DNA of 11,130 bases from assembly GCA_036661035.1 (NCBI GenBank), contig JAVWZM010000070.1, positions 1-11,130 on the forward strand, written 5' to 3'. Source of the DNA: JAGPHI01 sp036661035 (lineage in GTDB: Bacteria; Bacillota; Clostridia; Oscillospirales; Ruminococcaceae). The translations under genes were made by a program, and so were the position numbers. This document shows, one piece after another, positions 6,100 to 11,130 of the stretch; the stretch's first letter is position 1; the number at the start of each line of letters is the position of its first letter. The notes under the pieces are model-generated. The model had not been told where the DNA came from and did not search any database. It saw only the letters and a program-made list of their open reading frames with translations.

Positions 6100-6860
6100 T
6101 GATACGCGAAATGCTTTTTCTTGAAGAAACAAGCAGCACAAATGCATATTGCCGCGAGCATTGGAGCGAGCTTGAAGACGGCGCTGTGGTGTATAGCACT
6201 AACCAGATAAAGGGGCGCGGACGCCTTGGACGCACATGGGTAAACGCACCCGGCATGGCGCTGTATTATTCCGAGGTGATTAAACAGCCCATTGCAAATG
6301 CGTCTTGCCTGCCCTTAGCCGCAAGCCTTGCCGTGGAAGATGCATTAGAGCGCATGTATGGCATTGCCGCTCAGGTAAAATGGCCGAACGATTTGCTTTT
6401 AAATAATAAAAAGCTTGTGGGCATTTTGTTTGAGGGAGTGGAAGGCGGATATATCTTCGGCGTAGGCATAAATCTTTCCCAAAGCGGTGAATATTTTGAA
6501 AGCAACAACCTTGTAAACGCTACATCTATTTTTGCAGAAACAGGCGAAAAGCCACGGGATATCGGCGCATTGGCACTGGCTATTTCCGAAAGCTTTCAAG
6601 CGGTGCTGGCGTGCTTTAGCAAGGAGGGCTTTGCGGCATTGCGAGGCGAATATCGCGCGCGGTGTGTAAACCTTTTGCGAGAGGTGCATACAGACAAGGT
6701 AAAGGGCGTTGCCACAGATATAGACCTTGAGGGCAGGCTGATAGTGCGCACAGAAAGCGGCGAAACAGCGGTGTTTACAGGCGAGGTAACAGTGGAGGGC
6801 ATATACGACAGCCCCGAAAAGCCAATAGAAGACGATGTGAAAATATATCATAAAATATAA
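6099..6860 (+). CDS. birA: Biotin-[acetyl-CoA-carboxylase] ligase, monofunctional
   Basis: This 253-residue enzyme activates biotin with ATP and attaches it to the lysine of biotin carboxyl carrier domains. Key motifs: STNAYCRE (13-20), the biotinyl-AMP loop GRGRLGRTW (39-47), KWPNDLLL (94-101), KKLVGILFE (104-112) with the active-site lysine, and GVGINL (121-126). The small C-terminal SH3-like domain (about 205-240) includes DLEGRLIVRTESGE. There is no N-terminal winged-helix domain, so unlike E. coli or B. subtilis BirA it should not repress biotin genes. AAGGAGGTG (6085-6093) gives an excellent ribosome binding site. A strong terminator follows 57 bp after the stop. Confidence 0.93.
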   Translation: MIREMLFLEETSSTNAYCREHWSELEDGAVVYSTNQIKGRGRLGRTWVNAPGMALYYSEVIKQPIANASCLPLAASLAVEDALERMYGIAAQVKWPNDLLLNNKKLVGILFEGVEGGYIFGVGINLSQSGEYFESNNLVNATSIFAETGEKPRDIGALALAISESFQAVLACFSKEGFAALRGEYRARCVNLLREVHTDKVKGVATDIDLEGRLIVRTESGETAVFTGEVTVEGIYDSPEKPIEDDVKIYHKI

Positions 6861-6916
6861 TATTAAAATCCACCCGTAAAACAGATGCTTTGCAGTGACC
6901 TCAATAAGTTAAACTT

Positions 6917-6950
6917 GATAGCGTAGTAGTAAATCTGCTACGCTATTTTT
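6917..6950 (+). terminator. Rho-independent terminator of the rsmI-birA operon
   Basis: ATAGCGTAGTAG (6918-6929) pairs with CTGCTACGCTAT (6935-6946), twelve base pairs including one T-G, around the loop TAAAT. A run of Ts follows to 6950. It is the clearest boundary between the housekeeping block and the mod module. Confidence 0.88.
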
Positions 6951-6963
6951 ATGCAGCTTTGCG

Positions 6964-7105
6964 TTTTATTTGAACTCTATTCCTTGCGCACCCCAACATT
7001 TAGTATAGAGCCATTTTTGCATTTTATTTAAGACGTGTTTTCCGCTATAGATGCCTTGCACTTCAATATTTAATATAAGACCAATATTCGGCATCTAGCC
7101 TTTTT
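6964..7105 (+). repeat. Two degenerate hairpin-forming repeat units upstream of mod
   Basis: Both units begin with TTTTATTT (6964-6971 and 7022-7029). Both contain a related 35-36-base core that starts CCTTGC (6982 and 7054) and runs through CAACATTTAGTATAGAGCCA in the first and CAATATTTAATATAAGACCA in the second. The first core lies in an inverted repeat CTCTAT/ATAGAG (6975-6980/7005-7010). The second lies in TAGATGCC/GGCATCTA (7049-7056/7090-7097), followed by AGCCTTTTTA, which looks like a terminator with a large structured loop. They lie upstream of the mod promoter and so are not part of its leader. They may be remnants of a mobile palindrome or a small RNA. Confidence 0.4.
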
Positions 7106-7187
7106 ATGTTTAAATAGGCAATTCATCATAAAAAAGCCTTTCTATTTGTAACTATACATAAAAATATTTTTTTGGCTTACAAAAATA

Positions 7188-7216
7188 TTGACAGATAAGC
7201 AAATGTCTGATAGTAT
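7188..7216 (+). promoter_or_regulatory. Strong promoter of the mod operon
   Basis: A perfect TTGACA (7188-7193) is 17 bases from TAGTAT (7211-7216), and the -10 is preceded by TGA, giving an extended -10. The AT-rich tract immediately upstream (about 7165-7187) could act as an UP element. Transcription should start near 7223, at the left edge of the dyad at 7225-7248. The leader to the modA ATG is about 75 bases. Confidence 0.8.
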
Positions 7217-7224
7217 ATTGTTGT

Positions 7225-7248
7225 CGTTATGTTTACGAAAGTATAACG
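7225..7248. promoter_or_regulatory. Probable ModE operator, CGTTAT-N12-ATAACG
   Basis: CGTTAT (7225-7230) and ATAACG (7243-7248) form a perfect 6-bp inverted repeat spanning 24 bp. It starts about 8 bp after the -10 hexamer, across the expected transcription start, where a bound protein would block RNA polymerase. As I recall it, the E. coli modA operator has the same arms and the same 12-base spacing, and it is the site of the molybdate-responsive repressor ModE. A ModE-type HTH protein is encoded at 10552-10905 in this window, which supports the assignment. Confidence 0.7.
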
Positions 7249-7297
7249 CTATTTGGCGAATAACCTATTACGCGTTAATAAATTTGGAGGAATTAGC

Positions 7298-8137
7298 ATG
7301 AAAAAACTTTTTATTGCGGCACTGACAATGGCATTGGTGTTTAGCGGCTGCGCAAAAGAAAACGGCGCAGGCAAGGCAGAAAGCAAGGCAAGCAGCACAG
7401 CATCTGTTTCTCAAAGCGCGCCTTTAAGCGAGGCGGCTCAAAGCGCAGCGGCACAGCCACTAAAGCTACAGGGCGAAAAACTGATGGTTTATTGCGGAGC
7501 CGGCATGAAAAAACCATTTTCGGATATTGCCGAGGCGTTTAAGGCGGAAACGGGCTGCGAAATGGAGATAAATTTTGCAAACGCCGCGCAAATTCAAACA
7601 CAGATTAACACCGCAAAAGAGGGAGATATGTTTATCGCAGGCTCTTCCGAGGAATTAAAGCCCGTAAAAGAGCTTGTTGCCGAAAGCAAAGATTTGGTAA
7701 AGCATATCCCTGTGTTGGCGGTGCAAAAGGGAAACCCTAAAAATATTAAATCCGTGGCAGATTTGGCAAGCAAGGATATTCGTTTGCTTTTGGGCGATGC
7801 ACAGGCTACGCCTATCGGCAAAATAGGCGACAAGATTTTAAAGGATTTTGCAATTTTTGATAAAGTAAATCTTATTGCGCGCACCACCACAGCACCGGCG
7901 ATAGTAACGGCGCTTGCCGCCGACGAATGTGACGCGGCAATTGTGTGGAAAGAAAATACAGGCGATGCCGCCGAAATTATCGCCACAGAGGATATGGACA
8001 AATATGTAAAAACAGTGCCTGCGGCTACACTTGCCTGTCATAAAGAAGGCCCTGCCCTTGCAGATTTTTATGCATATCTTGATACCGATGCCGCAAAAGC
8101 CATTTGGCAAAAGTACGGCTACGAAGTGCTGAATTAA
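7298..8137 (+). CDS. modA: Molybdate ABC transporter substrate-binding lipoprotein
   Basis: This 279-residue periplasmic-binding-fold lipoprotein captures molybdate (tungstate cannot be excluded) outside the membrane. Residues 1-18 are a lipoprotein signal ending in the lipobox FSGC with Cys18 as lipidation site, followed by an Ala/Ser-rich linker (about 20-55). The mature fold starts with KLMVYCGAGMKKPFSDIAEA (61-80), typical of ModA. Further family segments are EGDMFIAG (108-115), HIPVLAVQKGNPKNIKSVADL and DAAIVWKENTGDA. The start at 7298 is chosen because GGAGG (7286-7290) lies seven bases upstream and the signal peptide begins there; an in-frame upstream ATG at 7253 would hide the signal behind 15 extra residues and overlaps no ribosome site. 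modB follows after six bases. Confidence 0.88.
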   Translation: MKKLFIAALTMALVFSGCAKENGAGKAESKASSTASVSQSAPLSEAAQSAAAQPLKLQGEKLMVYCGAGMKKPFSDIAEAFKAETGCEMEINFANAAQIQTQINTAKEGDMFIAGSSEELKPVKELVAESKDLVKHIPVLAVQKGNPKNIKSVADLASKDIRLLLGDAQATPIGKIGDKILKDFAIFDKVNLIARTTTAPAIVTALAADECDAAIVWKENTGDAAEIIATEDMDKYVKTVPAATLACHKEGPALADFYAYLDTDAAKAIWQKYGYEVLN

Positions 8138-8143
8138 CATAAA

Positions 8144-8968
8144 ATGAAAAACTGTCGTAAAAAAAGAACCTTATTTGAAATGCTTTGCACAGCGGTGCTA
8201 CTCTTGGTAACGCTTTTTATAGGCTTTAGCATTTTTACAGTTGTAAGCGGAGGCTTGCCGTATTTGCGGCAGGCCTTTTGCTCTCGCGAATTGCAATTTT
8301 CGTTAAAGCTAAGCGTTTATACGGCAGGCATGTCCACGCTTTGGTGCTTAGTGCTTGCGATACCTTGCGCATACGCCCTTACATATATGCAGCTGCCCTT
8401 TAAAAAAGCAATACAAACGCTGATAGAATTGCCACTGTCTTTGCCGAATCTGGTACTGGGGCTTTGCTTACTTATGATGTTTTCGTCAGATTTAGGCAAG
8501 GCACTGCGCGGTGTGGGCTTTGGCGTGGTGTTTGAAAGAAAAGGCATTATTTTAGCGCAAATGTTGGTTAATTTGCCATTTGTAATTCGCCTTGTACGCA
8601 CGGCATTTTTGGGCGTAGACAGGCGGCTTTGCCTTATTGCAGGCACATTGGGCGCGTCTAAATGGCGGCAGTTTTGCACCATTACCTTGCCCCTTGCAAA
8701 GCACGGATTATTTTCGGCGGCTGTGCTTGCGTGGGCAAGGGCACTGGGCGAATTTGGCGCAACATTGATGCTTGTGGGCGTAACACGCATGAAAACCGAA
8801 ACCTTGCCGGCAGGCATTTATTTGCATATTTCCACAGGCGAAAACGGCATGGCAATGGCATCTGCGGTTATATTGCTTTTTCTGTCGGCTATATCCATCG
8901 CCATTACCGGCTGGATAAATTCTTGCAGACAAACCGAGGCAAGGGGGTGCGCAAATGATGGGGCTTGA
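8144..8968 (+). CDS. modB: Molybdate ABC transporter permease
   Basis: This 274-residue inner-membrane permease forms the molybdate channel as a homodimer. It has a basic N-terminus, hydrophobic segments at roughly 14-35, 56-80, 94-112, 134-155, 186-207 and 238-257, and the ModB-type LPLSLPNLVLGLCLLM (96-111). The cytoplasmic EAA loop that docks on the ATPase is visible as AGTLGASKWRQFCTITLPLA (166-185). RALGEFGATLMLVG (199-212) follows and is highly characteristic of ModB/CysT-type permeases. No good Shine-Dalgarno precedes the ATG, so translation probably depends on coupling to modA six bases upstream. The gene overlaps modC by 14 bases. Confidence 0.92.
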   Translation: MKNCRKKRTLFEMLCTAVLLLVTLFIGFSIFTVVSGGLPYLRQAFCSRELQFSLKLSVYTAGMSTLWCLVLAIPCAYALTYMQLPFKKAIQTLIELPLSLPNLVLGLCLLMMFSSDLGKALRGVGFGVVFERKGIILAQMLVNLPFVIRLVRTAFLGVDRRLCLIAGTLGASKWRQFCTITLPLAKHGLFSAAVLAWARALGEFGATLMLVGVTRMKTETLPAGIYLHISTGENGMAMASAVILLFLSAISIAITGWINSCRQTEARGCANDGA

Positions 8969-9698
8969 GCTTTGGCGATTTTCTCTTGCCAAAGGCGCTT
9001 TTTCTCTTAAAGATATTTCTTTTTCTGTTGCGCAAGGCGAAATATTCGTAATTTTGGGCGAAACAGGCAGCGGCAAAACTATGCTATTGGAGGCGGCGGC
9101 GGGGTTTTACAGGGGAGATAGCGGTGCCGCCCTTTTAGACGGAGAAAACATTGCAGACATGGCAGCAGAGGATAGACATATCGGTGTAGTGTACCAAGAT
9201 TATGGGCTGTTTCCACATATGACGGTTTACGAAAATATAGCCTATGGCCTTACAATGCGGCATCTTCTGCGCCATGAAATAAAAGAACAGGTTTTGCTAA
9301 TAGCCCAAAAATTTGGCATAGAGCATCTTTTAAACCGCATGTGCGGCGCACTTAGCGGAGGGGAACGGCAAAGAACGGCATTGGCACGCACCTTGGTGCT
9401 GAAACCGAAGCTTTTGCTTTTGGACGAGCCTTTCTCCGCATTAGATCCTTTAACGCGCAGCAGCCTGCACAGGGAGCTGTTGGAGATACACGCAAGCTAT
9501 GGCTGCACTATTTTGCTTGTGACACATAGCTTTGAAGAAGCACAGCTTTTTGGCGCAAGAATTGGTATAATGATAAATGGAGAGATGAAAGCCATAAGAG
9601 CCCCAGAGGAGCTGTTTAAACCATATGCAGACGATGCCGTAAACCGATTTCTTGGCATCGGAACAAATATTATAATGCAAGGGGATATATTAAAATGA
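8955..9698 (+). CDS. modC: Molybdate ABC transporter ATPase, short form without molbindin domain
   Basis: This 247-residue nucleotide-binding subunit powers molybdate import. All ABC motifs are intact: Walker A GETGSGKT (35-42), Q-loop Gln81 in YQDYG, signature LSGGERQR (133-140), Walker B LLLLDE (153-158) with catalytic Glu158, D-loop SALD (161-164) and switch His191 in VTHS. Classical ModC is about 350 residues because of a C-terminal molbindin/TOBE domain. Here the protein ends soon after the catalytic core (RFLGIGTNIIMQGDI near the end), so that regulatory domain is absent. ATG 8955 follows AAGGGGGTG (8941-8949); the ATG three bases later is an alternative. It overlaps the modB end by 14 bases and the next gene by four (ATGA, 9695-9698). 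Confidence 0.9.
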   Translation: MMGLELWRFSLAKGAFSLKDISFSVAQGEIFVILGETGSGKTMLLEAAAGFYRGDSGAALLDGENIADMAAEDRHIGVVYQDYGLFPHMTVYENIAYGLTMRHLLRHEIKEQVLLIAQKFGIEHLLNRMCGALSGGERQRTALARTLVLKPKLLLLDEPFSALDPLTRSSLHRELLEIHASYGCTILLVTHSFEEAQLFGARIGIMINGEMKAIRAPEELFKPYADDAVNRFLGIGTNIIMQGDILK

Positions 9699-10435
9699 CA
9701 CAGGAAGAACTGTTCAGCACATTAAAAGCCGAGTTTATAAAAATTGTAAACGAGCATAATGTTCAATCGGAAAAAGTGGAAATAACGGGGCGTGCCCTTT
9801 CGCCGCAAGAGGCAATCGGCGTAACCGAGCGACGCGATTTCCCTATACTTACAGGCAAAGAGCTAATGCTGCAAGCGGAATTTATGGGCAGCAAGGGGCA
9901 AGCTTTTACCGACGCGCCTGCTTTGTACAGCGGCACTCTGCAAGACGTAATAAACATGGATTTAGAAAAAGATGCCCACGCAAGAGGGCTGTTTATAGCC
10001 ACCATAAATGCGGTGCTTTGCCACCTTGGCATTGCGCAAAACACGGTACATTGCAAAAACGGCGAGCCTGAAAGATGCGCCGAGCAAGCTTTAACATGGG
10101 TGCAGGAGCAATATGGCAGCGAAGTGCGCATTGCCCTTGTGGGCTATCAGCCTGCGCTGTTAGAGCAGCTTGCAAGTAAATACAAGCTGCGCGTGCTGGA
10201 TTTAAACCCCGACAATATCGGGCAAATGCGCTACGGTGTAAAGGTAGAGGACGGCATGGACTATAAAGAGGTGTGCGGCTGGGCAGATTTAGTGCTTTGC
10301 ACAGGCAGCACCATTTGCAACGGCACAATAGTTAATTTCTTAAATCTCGAAAAAGAGCTTGTGTTTTTTGGCACTACAATATCCGCCGCCGCAAAAATAT
10401 TAGGGCTTAAACGTATGTGCTTTTGTTCTTTGTGA
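9695..10435 (+). CDS. DUF4213/DUF364 Rossmann-like protein, putative heavy-metal handling
   Basis: This 246-residue protein matches the DUF364 family. Structural work on a Desulfitobacterium member described an enolase-N-like domain joined to a Rossmann-like domain and proposed heavy-metal chelation; the function is unproven. The N-terminal domain (about 1-95) includes AIGVTERRDFPILTGKE (40-56) and GQAFTDAP (68-75). The second part has ATINAVL (102-108), VHCKNGEPERC (118-128) and LVGYQPALLEQLA (148-160), then ADLVLCTGSTICNGT (197-211) with a TG-x5-NGT signature. Potential soft-metal ligands are C109, H110, H119, C120, C128, C194, C202, C208, C242 and C244. Its ATG lies inside the modC stop (ATGA overlap), with AAGGGG at 9679-9684, so it is the fourth gene of the mod operon. 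I infer a role in molybdenum or tungsten homeostasis from this position; the exact activity is unknown. Confidence 0.82.
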   Translation: MTQEELFSTLKAEFIKIVNEHNVQSEKVEITGRALSPQEAIGVTERRDFPILTGKELMLQAEFMGSKGQAFTDAPALYSGTLQDVINMDLEKDAHARGLFIATINAVLCHLGIAQNTVHCKNGEPERCAEQALTWVQEQYGSEVRIALVGYQPALLEQLASKYKLRVLDLNPDNIGQMRYGVKVEDGMDYKEVCGWADLVLCTGSTICNGTIVNFLNLEKELVFFGTTISAAAKILGLKRMCFCSL

Positions 10436-10508
10436 TTTTGATGTATAATATATAGGTTAATTGTAAAATCAAATTGAACAAGTAAAAAATCCACAGCGAT
10501 TGGATTTC

Positions 10509-10517
10509 TGTTAGAAT
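10509..10517 (+). promoter_or_regulatory. Extended -10 promoter for the ModE-type regulator
   Basis: TGTTAGAAT is a TGn extended -10 with hexamer TAGAAT (10512-10517). No convincing -35 is present at the right distance. A TATAAT also occurs at 10444-10449 just after the preceding gene, with only a weak TTGTTC 15 bases upstream. Either would transcribe the regulator separately from the mod operon. I see no CGTTAT-N12-ATAACG dyad in this gap, so self-regulation through that box is not evident. Confidence 0.4.
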
Positions 10518-10551
10518 ATAGTTTTTACTAAAGCACAAGAGGGGGCAAACA

Positions 10552-10905
10552 ATGGATAATTCGCCTATAGATATCAAAATTGCCATTAGGCTGTTTTTTG
10601 GCGGTGGCAAATGCTTTGGGCCGGGGCCTGCACAGCTGCTTAAAGCCATAGACCACACAGGCTCCTTGCGCGCGGCGGCGGCTGAGATGGGCATGTCTTA
10701 TTCAAAAGCATGGACCTTGCTACGCAGCTGCGAAAAGACGCTGGAGTTTCCGCTTTTAGAGCGCGAGGTGGGCGGTACTAACGGAGGGTTTTCGCATTTA
10801 ACGGCTAAAGGCAGAGATTTGCTTGAAAAATATACCGCTCTTGAAAATCAGCTTTGCGCATACGGCAGTAGCCTTGTGAAAGAACTGTTCGCAGAATATA
10901 TTTGA
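10552..10905 (+). CDS. ModE-type winged-helix regulator, HTH domain only
   Basis: This 117-residue protein corresponds to the N-terminal DNA-binding domain of ModE (LysR-like winged HTH). Recognisable segments: GKCFGPGPAQLLKAIDHTGS (19-38), AAAAEMGMSYSKAWTLLR (41-58), which is the recognition-helix region with the ModE hallmark MSYSKAW, then the wing VGGTNGGFSHLTAKGRDLLE (73-92). E. coli ModE is about 260 residues with two C-terminal molbindin repeats; here the chain ends after the wing and a short helix, so molybdate cannot be sensed by that route. Such single-domain ModE-like proteins are common in Clostridia. The start is supported by AGAGGGGG (10538-10545). It probably acts on the dyad at 7225-7248, as repressor or activator. 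Confidence 0.87.
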   Translation: MDNSPIDIKIAIRLFFGGGKCFGPGPAQLLKAIDHTGSLRAAAAEMGMSYSKAWTLLRSCEKTLEFPLLEREVGGTNGGFSHLTAKGRDLLEKYTALENQLCAYGSSLVKELFAEYI

Positions 10906-10917
10906 ATATGTATAATG

Positions 10918-10955
10918 AAAATCCGCTTGCAAAATTACTTTGCAAGCGGATTTTT
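10918..10955 (+). terminator. Strong terminator after the ModE-type gene
   Basis: A perfect 16-bp stem, 10918-10933 paired with 10939-10954, surrounds the loop ATTAC. The right arm ends in the T-run GGATTTTT. The left arm starts with AAAATCC, so the hairpin can also work as a terminator for leftward transcription arriving from the right. Confidence 0.9.
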
Positions 10956-11012
10956 GCGTTATATTTATTTTTTAAAACGGTTCTATATTAAAGCTTTGAG
11001 TGCAAGGTAATG

Positions 11013-11130
11013 GAGCAAAATTAAGGTAAAACCGAATGTATGCATTGCCCATAGAGCAAAATTAAGGTAAAACCGAATGTATGCATTGCCCATAGAGCAA
11101 AATTAAGGTAAAACCGAATGTATGCATTGC
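11013..11130. repeat. Tandem repeat of 41 bp, nearly three copies, cut by the window edge
   Basis: The unit begins GAGCAAAATTAAGGTAAAAC and continues CGAATGTATGCATTGCCCAT plus one base. Copies start at 11013, 11054 and 11095, exactly 41 bp apart and apparently identical; the third is cut after 36 bases. There is no variable spacer, so it is not a CRISPR array. A period of 41 is not a multiple of three, which argues against a coding repeat. Each unit contains the palindrome ATGCAT and a GGT-AAA-ACC mini-dyad. The array probably continues to the right. Confidence 0.9.

Larger units (their letters stand above)
6861..7297 (+). other. AT-rich gap: birA terminator, degenerate hairpin repeats, mod promoter and operator
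   Basis: No credible gene lies in this 437-bp stretch. From left to right it holds the birA terminator (6918-6950), two degenerate related units (6964-7020 and 7022-7105) each built on an inverted repeat, an AT-rich tract (about 7150-7187), a strong promoter (7188-7216), and the ModE-type dyad (7225-7248). In the leader between the dyad and the modA Shine-Dalgarno are two small AT inverted repeats, each with a five-base spacer: TATT-N5-AATA at 7250-7262 and TATTA-N5-TAATA at 7266-7280. Confidence 0.7.

Noticed and set aside
6961..7297. Molybdenum-cofactor riboswitch upstream of modA
   Set aside because: The hairpin units lie upstream of the promoter, not in the leader. The 75-base leader is too short, and I do not recognise the Moco aptamer. 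Regulation is better explained by the ModE-type dyad.
7253..7297. Upstream ATG start for modA
   Set aside because: It would place 15 residues before a clean lipoprotein signal peptide; GGAGG at 7286-7290 directs initiation at 7298.
8317..8817. 166-residue minus-strand frame antisense to modB
   Set aside because: modB has the EAA loop and ModB signatures on the + strand, and the antisense frame has no recognisable features.
10957..10979. Second ModE-like box, CGTTAT...AAAACG, after the ModE-type gene
   Set aside because: Only CGTT/AACG pair as an inverted repeat, the span is 23 rather than 24 bp, and it overlaps the T-rich tail of the terminator; chance is likely in AT-rich sequence.
11013..11130. 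CRISPR array at the right edge
   Set aside because: The copies abut with a fixed 41-bp period and no unique spacers; no cas gene is present.

Overview
The window looks like a chromosomal segment from an anaerobic Bacillota, most likely class Clostridia; I cannot name a genus. The grounds are: the darA-holB-ricT-trmN6-rsmI order, which parallels the yaaQ-holB-yaaT-yabB-yabC cluster near the Bacillus subtilis origin; strong AAGGAGG-type ribosome binding sites; a small 2[4Fe-4S] ferredoxin; and moderate-GC genes separated by AT-rich gaps. All genes I accept are on the + strand.

Layout. Positions 1-583 have no convincing gene. They hold several hairpins, a minus-strand terminator-like palindrome, and at 338-528 a cluster of DnaA-box-like 9-mers (mostly TTTTCAACA), ending in a good promoter. 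Positions 584-6860 form a housekeeping block: a rhomboid-fold membrane protein that appears to lack the protease active site; the c-di-AMP receptor DarA; the clamp-loader subunit delta-prime (holB); the Fe-S protein RicT; a ferredoxin with its own promoter and terminator; the tRNA methyltransferase TrmN6; the 16S rRNA methyltransferase RsmI; a YfcE/MJ0936-type phosphodiesterase; and a biotin-protein ligase without a DNA-binding domain. A strong terminator at about 6918-6950 closes this block.

Positions 6861-7297 are an AT-rich gap. It contains a degenerate duplicated hairpin unit, then a strong promoter (TTGACA-17-TAGTAT) with an overlapping perfect dyad CGTTAT-N12-ATAACG that matches the architecture of a ModE operator. 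The molybdate transport operon follows: modA (lipoprotein), modB (permease) and modC (ATPase), closed by a DUF4213/DUF364 protein whose start codon overlaps the modC stop. A single-domain ModE-type HTH regulator follows after 116 bp with its own extended -10 promoter, then a perfect 16-bp-stem terminator. The right edge runs into a 41-bp tandem repeat that continues past the window.

How it fits together. The right half reads as one molybdate (possibly tungstate) uptake and control module. ModABC import the oxyanion, the HTH-only ModE probably acts at the dyad in front of modA, and the DUF364 protein is a candidate metal-handling partner. Neither ModE nor ModC carries the usual molybdate-binding (molbindin/TOBE) domain, so the metal sensor is not visible. 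The least explained items are this DUF364-containing mod operon, the DnaA-box cluster in front of a non-dnaA gene, and the 41-bp repeat.
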